A DNA stretch of 5,519 bases from Actinomycetes bacterium (GTDB lineage Bacteria > Actinomycetota > Actinomycetes > Actinomycetales > Cellulomonadaceae), in assembly GCA_023412515.1 (NCBI GenBank), contig JAEYNO010000117.1, positions 1 through 5,519 on the forward strand, read 5' to 3'. The position numbers were made by a program, and so were the translations under genes. This document shows positions 1-5,519 of this stretch, one piece after another. Numbering within the stretch: position 1 is the first letter of the stretch; each line of letters opens with the position of its first letter. A model generated the notes under the pieces. That model was not told the DNA's origin, searched no databases, and saw only the letters and a program-made list of their open reading frames with translations.

Positions 1-2246
1 CCGCCGGGCTCGCGCGCGCGTGCTCGGCGCCCGCGGGCGAGCCCGCGCTGTGGCCGGTCGACGCCGCCCTGCGCCCCGAGGGCAAGGACGGTCCGCTCGT
101 GCGGACCCTCGCGAGCCACCGGGCGTACTACGAGCGGTGGGCCAGGACGTGGGAGTTCCAGGCGCTGCTCAAGGCGCGGCCGCTCGCCGGGGACGCGGCC
201 CTCGGTCGCGCGTACGTCGAGACGGTCAACCCGTTCGTGTGGGGGGCCGTGCAGCGCGACCACTTCGTCGAGGACGCGCAGGCCATGCGGCGCCGCGTCG
301 AGGCGCACATCCCGCGCGCCGAGGCGGACCGGCAGCTCAAGCTCGGCGCGGGCGGCCTGCGCGACGTCGAGTTCACGGTGCAGCTGCTGCAGCTCGTGCA
401 CGGGCGCGCCGACGAGTCGATCCGCAGCCCGTCGACGCTCACGGCGCTCGCGGCGCTCGCGGCCGGCGGCTACGTCGGTCGCGAGCACGCCGCGCAGCTC
501 GCGGTCTGCTACCGCTGGATGCGCATGATGGAGCACCGCATCCAGCTGTACCGACTGCAGCGCACGCACCTCGTGCCGACGGCGGAGGCCGACCTGCGGC
601 GGCTGGCCCGGACCATGCGGATGCGCATCGAGGGGCCCGAAGGGCTGCTGGAGCGGTGGCGCACCACGCGCCGCGAGGTCCGGCGTCTGCACGAGGAGCT
701 GTTCTACCGGCCCCTGCTGCCGGCGACGGCGCGCCTGTCGACCGAGGAGGCGAGCCTCGCGCCCGAGGCGCAGCGTGCGCGCCTCGCGGCCATCGGCTAC
801 CGCGACCCGGCGGGCGCGGTCCGGCACATCGCGGCGCTCTCCGAGGGCGTCTCGCGGCGGGCGGCGATCCAGCGGCAGCTGCTGCCGGTCATGCTCGGGT
901 GGTTCGCGGAGGGCGCCGACCCCGACGCCGGGCTGCTCGCGTTCCGGCGGCTGTCCGAGCAGCTCGGCTCGACCCACTGGTACCTCAAGCTGCTGCGCGA
1001 CTCCGGGACCGCGGGGCAGCGCCTCGCGCAGGTCCTGTCGACCTCGCGCTACGCGGCCGACGCATTGTCGCGCTCGCCGAACTCCGTGACGTGGCTCGAC
1101 GACGACGCCGAGCTCGCGCCGCGGTCCGCCGAGCGGCTCGTCGCGGAGGCCGACGCCGTGCTGCGCCGTGCGACCGAGCCCGTGCCGGCCGTGACGGCGC
1201 TGCGCGCGCTGCGCCGTCGCGAGCTCGCCCGGACCGCGGTCGCCGACGTGCTCGGCGGCACGACGGGCGTGCGCGCGTCGCACAGCCTCACGAACGCGGC
1301 CGACGCCGTCCTCGCGGGCACGCTGCGCGTCGCCGAGGCCGAGGCGCGCGCCGCCGCGGGGCTCGACGCGAGCCCGACGCGCCTGCTCGTCGTCGCGATG
1401 GGGCGCATGGGCGGCCGGGAGATGGGGTACTCGTCCGACGCCGACGTGCTGTTCGTGCACGACCCGGAGCCGGGCACGGACCCGCAGGCCGCGCAGCAGT
1501 TCGCGGTCGCGGTCGCGTCGCAGCTGCGGCAGCTGCTCGGCTCGGTCGGGCCGGAGCCCGCGCTGAGCGTGGACGCGGACCTGCGCCCCGAGGGGCGCAA
1601 CGGCCCGCTCGCGCGCTCGTTCGACGCGTACGCCGAATACTACGCGCGCTGGTCCGCGACGTGGGAGAGCCAGGCGTTGTTGCGGGCCCGGCCGGTCGCG
1701 GGGGACACCGGGCTGGGGGAGCGGTTCGTCGCGCTCGTCGACCCGCTGCGCTACCCCGAGGGCGGGCTCGACCCCGCGGCGGTCCGCGAGGTGCGCCGCA
1801 TCAAGGCCCGCGTGGAGGCCGAACGGCTGCCGCGCGGCCTCGACCCGACCCGCCACCTCAAGCTCGGCCGTGGCGGCATCAGCGACGTCGAGTGGACGGC
1901 GCAGCTGCTGCAGCTGCAGCACGCGCACGCGGTGCCGGCGCTCCGGACGACGTCGACCCTCGACGCGCTCAGCGCCGCCACCGACGCCGGGCTGCTCGAC
2001 GCCGACGACGCGACAGTGCTGCGCGAGGCGTGGGAGCTCGCGTCGCGCATCCGGGACGCCAACGTGCTGTGGACCGGCCGCGCCGAGGGCGCGCACGCCG
2101 ACGTCCTGCCGCACGACAGGGTCGCGCTCGCGGGCGTGTCCCGCGTCCTGGGCATGCCCCCGGGGTCGGGCGCCGAGCTCGAGGACGCCTACCTGCGCGG
2201 TGCGCGCCGCGCGCGGGCCGTCGTTGAGCGCGTGTTCTACGGCTGA
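1..2246 (+). CDS. glnE: Bifunctional glutamine synthetase adenylyltransferase / adenylyl-removase, 5'-truncated by window edge
   Basis: GlnE acts in the cytoplasm. It transfers AMP from ATP to a tyrosine on type I glutamine synthetase, lowering its activity, and removes it by phosphorolysis. The open frame enters at base 3 and gives 747 residues before TGA at 2244-2246. Family members are about 1,000 residues, so roughly 250 N-terminal residues lie off the left edge. Numbering from the first visible codon, residues 19-27 (VDAALRPEG) and 113-124 (KLGAGGLRDVEF) belong to the N-terminal removase half. A helical linker covers about 215-450. The C-terminal transferase half has the nucleotidyltransferase motif GYSSDADVLFV, with metal-binding Asp479 and Asp481. 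It also has VDADLRPEG (Asp524/Asp526, then 527-531) and KLGRGGISDVEW at 620-631. The two halves repeat each other, as known for GlnE. The removase Asp pair must lie upstream of the window, so its integrity cannot be judged. I see no frameshift. The GTG at 99 is internal: conserved GlnE sequence continues upstream of it. Confidence 0.96.
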   Translation, partial: AGLARACSAPAGEPALWPVDAALRPEGKDGPLVRTLASHRAYYERWARTWEFQALLKARPLAGDAALGRAYVETVNPFVWGAVQRDHFVEDAQAMRRRVEAHIPRAEADRQLKLGAGGLRDVEFTVQLLQLVHGRADESIRSPSTLTALAALAAGGYVGREHAAQLAVCYRWMRMMEHRIQLYRLQRTHLVPTAEADLRRLARTMRMRIEGPEGLLERWRTTRREVRRLHEELFYRPLLPATARLSTEEASLAPEAQRARLAAIGYRDPAGAVRHIAALSEGVSRRAAIQRQLLPVMLGWFAEGADPDAGLLAFRRLSEQLGSTHWYLKLLRDSGTAGQRLAQVLSTSRYAADALSRSPNSVTWLDDDAELAPRSAERLVAEADAVLRRATEPVPAVTALRALRRRELARTAVADVLGGTTGVRASHSLTNAADAVLAGTLRVAEAEARAAAGLDASPTRLLVVAMGRMGGREMGYSSDADVLFVHDPEPGTDPQAAQQFAVAVASQLRQLLGSVGPEPALSVDADLRPEGRNGPLARSFDAYAEYYARWSATWESQALLRARPVAGDTGLGERFVALVDPLRYPEGGLDPAAVREVRRIKARVEAERLPRGLDPTRHLKLGRGGISDVEWTAQLLQLQHAHAVPALRTTSTLDALSAATDAGLLDADDATVLREAWELASRIRDANVLWTGRAEGAHADVLPHDRVALAGVSRVLGMPPGSGAELEDAYLRGARRARAVVERVFYG

Positions 2247-2252
2247 CGCGAG

Positions 2253-2296
2253 GGACGGCGTCGACCCGGACCGGTGTCGGCGCGGGTCGGCGGTCC
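2253..2296 (+). terminator. Hairpin directly after glnE, probable terminator without T run
   Basis: This starts six bases after the glnE stop. Bases 2259-2268 pair with 2283-2292 in a 10-bp GC-rich stem with one G-U pair. The stem extends by GGAC (2253-2256) with GTCC (2293-2296) across a two-base bulge, and the loop is 14 bases. No T run follows. Hairpins of this kind are often proposed as terminators in high-GC actinobacteria. It sits between the glnE stop and the candidate promoter of the next gene, which is consistent with separate transcription. It could instead stabilise the mRNA 3' end. Confidence 0.5.
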
Positions 2297-2303
2297 ACGA
2301 GCG

Positions 2304-2331
2304 CTCACCGTTCGCCCGGGGCAACCGATGG
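2304..2331 (+). promoter_or_regulatory. Candidate sigma-28/FliA-type promoter for the chemoreceptor gene
   Basis: CTCA at 2304-2307 is followed, after 16 bases, by ACCGATGG at 2324-2331. Motility sigma factors recognise TAAA-N15-GCCGATAA in enteric bacteria. From memory, a CTCA-N15-17-GCCGAA form is reported in a motile actinomycete. The core CCGA matches, and only the first -10 base differs from the actinomycete form. Transcription would start near 2337-2341, leaving a leader of about 55-60 bases before the ATG at 2397. A chemoreceptor is a classical late-class FliA target, so context supports the call, but short motifs arise by chance in GC-rich DNA. Confidence 0.45.
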
Positions 2332-2387
2332 AGAGGTGAACCCCCTCCGTGTGCGGTCGCTGTCGCGCGCCGTCGCGGCCCACCGTC

Positions 2388-2393
2388 AGGAGA
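2388..2393 (+). promoter_or_regulatory. Ribosome binding site that sets the chemoreceptor start
   Basis: AGGAGA lies four bases before ATG 2397, or slightly further depending on which bases pair with 16S rRNA. It favours this ATG over the in-frame GTG at 2349. The 16 codons from 2349 encode a Cys/Arg-rich stretch unlike a receptor N-terminus. Starting at the ATG gives a short basic cytoplasmic tail followed directly by the first membrane segment. Confidence 0.75.
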
Positions 2394-2396
2394 CCC

Positions 2397-4001
2397 ATGT
2401 CGCACCCTTCCGTCGCCCCGCACCCCCGTCGCCGCGGTCGCCGTCTGTCCATCGCCGGGAAGGTCCTCGGGCTGCTCGCGGCCGCGGGCCTCGTCGGCGT
2501 CGTGGTGGTGGTGTCCGCCGCGCTGGGCCTGACGCAGCTGCGCGGCGACGTCGAGCGGACCAGCGCGAACGTCGCCCAGCTGAGCCAGGTCAGCGACCTC
2601 GCGCGTGCCTTCCAGGCCGGGCGGGCCCGCATGGTCGAGTACCCGGCGGCCTCCGAGCAGGTCCGTGGCGACCTGCGCGACCAGCTCGACGGCTACGTCG
2701 CGACGATCGCCGAGCAGCTCGCGGAGTACGAGGACCACGCGGCCGACGCGGCCGCGTTCGCGGCGTTCGAGGGCGCGTGGACCGAGATGGTCGGCCTCGC
2801 CAAGGACGAGCTGTTCCCGATGGCGGACGAGGGCGACGTCGCCGGTGCCGCGGCGTTCTACCGCGCCGCGATCCTGCCGCAGACGACGATCGGCGCCGAC
2901 GCGATCGCGGCCGAGAACGCGGCCGTCGCCGCGGCCGCCGACGCTGATGCCGTCGCGTCGGGCGCCAACGTCAACCGCACGCTGGCGACCGTGGTCGGCG
3001 TGCTGCTGCTCGGCCTGACCGTCGTCGTGGTGGTGGGCCTGCGGGTCGCGCGGCGGCTCGCGCTGGACGCCGGCGAGGTGCGCACGGCGCTCGAGGCCAT
3101 GGCGGACGGGGACCTCACGCACACCGCGCACGTGCGCAGCACCGACGAGCTCGGCGACATGGCGCGGTCGCTGGACCTCGCGCAGACCAGCCTGCGCGAG
3201 GTCGTGTCCGGCGTCGCGGAGTCCGCGCACACCGTCGCGTCGGCGGCCGAGGAGCTCGCCGCAGCGTCGACCCAGGTCGTCGCGGGCTCCGACGAGACGT
3301 CGGCCCAGGCGGGCGTCGTGGCGGCCGCGGCCGAGCAGGTGTCGCGCAACGTGCAGTCCGTCGCCGCCGGCGCCGAGCAGATGGGCGCCTCGATCCGTGA
3401 GATCGCCCAGAACGCGTCGCAGGCGGCCAAGGTCGCGGGCCAGGCCACCGACGCCGCCGCGGCGACCAACGAGCAGGTCTCGCGCCTGGGGTCCTCGTCG
3501 CAGGAGATCGGCAACGTCGTCAAGGTCATCACCTCGATCGCGGAGCAGACGAACCTGCTGGCGCTCAACGCGACGATCGAGGCGGCCCGCGCGGGCGAGG
3601 CGGGCAAGGGCTTCGCGGTCGTGGCCGGGGAGGTCAAGGAGCTCGCGCAGGAGACCGCGAAGGCCACCGAGGACATCGTGCGGCGCGTCGAGGCCATCCA
3701 GACCGACACGTCCGGCGCGGTCGGTGCGATCGGCGAGATCGCCGAGATCATCGCGTCGATCAACGACTACCAGCTGACGATCGCCTCGGCGGTCGAGGAG
3801 CAGACGGCCACGACCACCGAGATGTCGCGCTCGGTCGGCGAGGCGGCCGCGGGCTCGGGGGAGATCGCCACGAACATCACGGGCGTCGCCACCGCCGCGA
3901 GCTCGTCGTCGGAGACCCTCAACCAGATGGGCGCCGCGATCGGCGAGATGGCCCGCACGTCGGAGGACCTGCGCGCGCGGGTCTCGCACTTCCGGTACTG
4001 A
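2397..4001 (+). CDS. Methyl-accepting chemotaxis protein, transmembrane receptor with four-helix-bundle-like sensor domain
   Basis: This inner-membrane chemoreceptor of 534 residues would signal through CheW and CheA to the flagellar motor. An Arg-rich tail (11-16) precedes membrane segment 1 (about 22-44). An external, mostly helical domain follows (about 45-193); its length and pattern resemble the 4HB_MCP sensor type, not Cache. Membrane segment 2 is about 195-216 and HAMP about 217-270, with GDL at 238-240 and DELG at 250-253. The cytoplasmic signalling coiled coil runs from about 271 to the end. Its hairpin tip (381-417) includes EQTNLLALNATIEAARAGE, with Glu395, Arg398 and Glu401 matching Tsr Glu385, Arg388 and Glu391. 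Ala/Glu/Gln-rich helices on both sides offer methylation sites. The protein ends HFRY, without the NWETF-type CheR/CheB tether. HAMP has Asp224 where a proline is usual. No che gene is adjacent. The ligand cannot be read from sequence. The start is set by the AGGAGA at 2388-2393. Confidence 0.95.
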   Translation: MSHPSVAPHPRRRGRRLSIAGKVLGLLAAAGLVGVVVVVSAALGLTQLRGDVERTSANVAQLSQVSDLARAFQAGRARMVEYPAASEQVRGDLRDQLDGYVATIAEQLAEYEDHAADAAAFAAFEGAWTEMVGLAKDELFPMADEGDVAGAAAFYRAAILPQTTIGADAIAAENAAVAAAADADAVASGANVNRTLATVVGVLLLGLTVVVVVGLRVARRLALDAGEVRTALEAMADGDLTHTAHVRSTDELGDMARSLDLAQTSLREVVSGVAESAHTVASAAEELAAASTQVVAGSDETSAQAGVVAAAAEQVSRNVQSVAAGAEQMGASIREIAQNASQAAKVAGQATDAAAATNEQVSRLGSSSQEIGNVVKVITSIAEQTNLLALNATIEAARAGEAGKGFAVVAGEVKELAQETAKATEDIVRRVEAIQTDTSGAVGAIGEIAEIIASINDYQLTIASAVEEQTATTTEMSRSVGEAAAGSGEIATNITGVATAASSSSETLNQMGAAIGEMARTSEDLRARVSHFRY

Positions 4002-4011
4002 GCGGCACCGG

Positions 4012-4042
4012 GTCCGGGACGCCGCGGCCCCCCGGCCCGGAC
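4012..4042. repeat. Small inverted repeat between the chemoreceptor stop and the terminator
   Basis: GTCCGGG (4012-4018) and CCCGGAC (4036-4042) are perfect 7-bp complements around a 17-base loop that itself contains GCCGCGGC. The structure could form in the 3' untranslated region upstream of the main terminator hairpin. Such short GC palindromes are frequent by chance at this base composition. Confidence 0.25.
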
Positions 4043-4047
4043 AGCGG

Positions 4048-4084
4048 AGCACCCCCGTCGCCTCGAGGGCGACGGGGGTGCTTT
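4048..4084 (+). terminator. Rho-independent terminator of the chemoreceptor gene
   Basis: AGCACCCCCGTCGCC (4048-4062) and its exact complement at 4068-4082 form a perfect 15-bp stem with a TCGAG loop, followed by a short T run (4082-4084). It begins 46 bases after the chemoreceptor stop. On the other strand the stem is equally strong but the trailing bases are not T-rich, so it is a clear terminator for the + strand and only a possible back-up for glnA, which converges on it. Confidence 0.85.
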
Positions 4085-4091
4085 CCTGCAG

Positions 4092-4126
4092 GTCAGGCGC
4101 TCACGGGAGCAGCCGTGACACCTGAC
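4092..4126 (-). terminator. Interrupted inverted repeat just after the glnA stop, possible terminator without T run
   Basis: The outer arms GTCAGG (4092-4097) and CCTGAC (4121-4126) flank inner arms TCACGG (4101-4106) and CCGTGA (4113-4118). Three unpaired bases lie on one side, two on the other, and the loop is six bases. Read on the minus strand it begins two bases after the glnA stop codon. No T run follows on that strand; the next structure is the 4048-4082 hairpin. Two tandem hairpins would therefore lie at the 3' end of glnA mRNA. Its role in termination is inferred from position. Confidence 0.45.
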
Positions 4127-4128
4127 GA

Positions 4129-5519
4129 TCAGACGTCGTAGTACAGCTCGAACTCGTGCGGGTGCGGGCGCAGCCGGATCGGGTCGACCTCGGCGGACCG
4201 CTTGTAGTCGATCCACGTGCGGATGAGGTCCGGCGTGAACACGTTGCCGGCCGTCAGCCAGTCGTGGTCGGCCTCGAGGTTGTCGAGCACCTCGGCGAGC
4301 GAGCCCGGGACCTGCTGGATGAGCGCGTGCTCCTCGGGGGGCAGCTCGTAGAGGTCCTTGTCGACCGGCTCGGGCGGCTCGATGCGGTTCTGGATGCCGT
4401 CGAGGCCGGCCATGAGCATGGCGGCGAACGCGAGGTACGGGTTCGACGACGGGTCCGGCACGCGGAACTCGACGCGCTTGGCCTTGGGGTTCGAGCCCGT
4501 GACGGGGATGCGGATGCACGCCGAGCGGTTGCGGGCCGAGTAGACCAGGTTGACCGGCGCCTCGAAGCCCGGCACCAGGCGGTGGTACGAGTTCACCGTG
4601 GGGTTGGTGAACGCGAGCAGCGACGGCGCGTGCTTGAGCAGGCCGCCGATGTACCAGCGGGCGATGTCCGACAGGCCGCCGTAGCCCTTCTCGTCGAAGA
4701 ACAGCGGCTCGCCGTCCTTCCACAGCGACTGGTGCACGTGCATGCCCGAGCCGTTGTCGCCGAACAGTGGCTTCGGCATGAACGTCGCCGTCTTGCCTGC
4801 GGCGTGCGCCACGTTCTTCACGACGTACTTGAAGAGCTGGACCTTGTCGGCCGACTTGGCGAGCTCGTCGAAGCGGTAGTTGATCTCCGCCTGGCCGGCG
4901 GTGCCGACCTCGTGGTGGGCACGCTCGACACCGAGGCCGAGCGCGTCCAGCTGCAGCGAGATCTGGTCGCGCAGGTCGGCGAAGTGGTCGACCGGCGGGA
5001 CGGGGAAGTAGCCGCCCTTGTACGGCGTCTTGTGCCCCAGGTTGCCACCCTCCTCGACGCGGCCGGTGTTCCAGGCGGCCTCGATGGAGTCGATGTAGTA
5101 GTACGACGCGTTCTGCTTCGTCTCGAAGCGGATGTCGTCGAAGATGTAGAACTCGGCCTCGGGAGCGAAGTAGGCGGTGTCCGCGATGCCGGTCGACTTC
5201 AGGTACGCCTCGGCCTTCGCGGCGACCTGACGGGGGTCGCGGCTGTACGGCTCGTCGGTGTACGGGTCGACGATGTGGAAGTTGATGTTGAGCGTCTTCT
5301 CCGTGCGGAACGGGTCGACGTAGGCCGTCGTGACGTCCGGCACGAGCTTCATGTCGGACTCGTGGATCGCCTGGAAACCGCGGATGGACGAGCCGTCGAA
5401 CATCTGGCCGTCCGTGAAGAAGTCGGCGTCCAGCGACTGGGCCGGGACGTTGAAGTGCTGCATCACGCCGGGCAGGTCACAGAAACGCACGTCGACGAAC
5501 TTGACGTCCTCGCTCTTGA
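4129..5519 (-). CDS. glnA: Glutamine synthetase type I (GSI-beta, adenylylation-regulated), N-terminus cut by window edge
   Basis: Glutamine synthetase catalyses glutamate + NH3 + ATP to glutamine as a cytoplasmic dodecamer and is the main ammonia-assimilation step. The frame is open from 5517 to TGA at 4131-4129, giving 462 residues. The GTG at 5490 is internal, since KSEDVKFVDVRFCDLPG matches the family across it. By my recollection of mycobacterial GlnA1, about 13 residues are missing. Counting from the first visible residue, the metal ligands are present: Glu120 and Glu122 (EAEFYIF), Glu203 (HHEVG), Glu211 (QAEINY), His260 (NGSGMHVHQS) and Glu350 (RVEFR). Also present are the inter-subunit DGSS aspartate (Asp41), the flap Glu319 (FEAPVN) and the Arg motif NRSACIRIP. 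The adenylylation site KDLYELPPEE has Tyr390 (codon 4350-4348), equivalent to Salmonella Tyr397. This places it in the GlnE-controlled GSI-beta class, i.e. the primary enzyme rather than an unmodified paralogue. It converges on the chemoreceptor gene; its promoter lies outside the window. Confidence 0.98.
   Translation of the reverse strand, partial: KSEDVKFVDVRFCDLPGVMQHFNVPAQSLDADFFTDGQMFDGSSIRGFQAIHESDMKLVPDVTTAYVDPFRTEKTLNINFHIVDPYTDEPYSRDPRQVAAKAEAYLKSTGIADTAYFAPEAEFYIFDDIRFETKQNASYYYIDSIEAAWNTGRVEEGGNLGHKTPYKGGYFPVPPVDHFADLRDQISLQLDALGLGVERAHHEVGTAGQAEINYRFDELAKSADKVQLFKYVVKNVAHAAGKTATFMPKPLFGDNGSGMHVHQSLWKDGEPLFFDEKGYGGLSDIARWYIGGLLKHAPSLLAFTNPTVNSYHRLVPGFEAPVNLVYSARNRSACIRIPVTGSNPKAKRVEFRVPDPSSNPYLAFAAMLMAGLDGIQNRIEPPEPVDKDLYELPPEEHALIQQVPGSLAEVLDNLEADHDWLTAGNVFTPDLIRTWIDYKRSAEVDPIRLRPHPHEFELYYDV

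Noticed and set aside
1049..1600. A 183-codon antisense open frame within glnE
   Set aside because: Ser/Ala/Arg-rich product without motifs, lying opposite the conserved transferase domain.
20..2227. A 735-codon open frame in a second frame over glnE
   Set aside because: Its product is an Arg/Ala/Pro-rich low-complexity string without any recognisable motif, the usual out-of-frame product of GC-rich coding DNA, whereas the overlapping frame carries all GlnE motifs.
1..2246. glnE as a truncated pseudogene
   Set aside because: The missing N-terminus is explained by the window edge: the conserved frame is open right up to base 3 and has no internal break.
2858..3763. A 301-codon antisense open frame within the chemoreceptor gene
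   Set aside because: The product is a Ser/Ala/Thr-rich string without domains or a ribosome site, produced by the codon bias of the sense gene.
2397..4001. The chemoreceptor as a horizontally acquired insertion
   Set aside because: Base composition and codon use match its neighbours, and no flanking direct repeats, integrase or tRNA are visible.
3767..4723. A 318-codon minus-strand open frame overlapping the glnA C-terminus and the spacer
   Set aside because: It is a shifted frame of glnA with an Arg/Pro/Gly-rich product; the true frame has all glutamine synthetase catalytic residues.

Overview
The window reads as chromosomal DNA from a very high-GC, motile actinobacterium. All three proteins resemble actinobacterial versions. 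The GlnE and GlnA fragments are close to what I recall of the mycobacterial proteins, and a chemoreceptor implies motility. A Cellulomonas-like member of the Micrococcales is my best guess, but that is inference. Base composition is uniform, and I see no mobile element, tRNA, rRNA or CRISPR.

Layout. Bases 1-2246 (+) are the 3' three quarters of glnE, the glutamine synthetase adenylyltransferase/adenylyl-removase; its start lies off the left edge. Bases 2247-2396 are a 150-base spacer. It holds a strong hairpin just after the glnE stop, a candidate flagellar-sigma (sigma-28/FliA type) promoter and a Shine-Dalgarno site. Bases 2397-4001 (+) encode a complete 534-residue transmembrane methyl-accepting chemotaxis protein. 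Bases 4002-4128 are the spacer between two convergent genes; it carries a perfect 15-bp hairpin with a short T run and, next to the other gene, a second interrupted inverted repeat. Bases 4129-5519 (-) are glnA, type I glutamine synthetase, complete at its C-terminus and missing only about 13 residues at the right edge.

How the genes fit together. glnA makes glutamine from glutamate and ammonia. It carries the tyrosine that GlnE adenylylates to switch the enzyme down, so target and modifier lie in one locus. The chemoreceptor between them has no obvious biochemical link to nitrogen assimilation. Its own candidate promoter suggests it is transcribed with the motility regulon rather than with glnE. 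I found no undescribed system here. The most interesting points are the FliA-like promoter, the placement of the receptor inside a nitrogen-control locus, and the hairpins that punctuate the gene boundaries.
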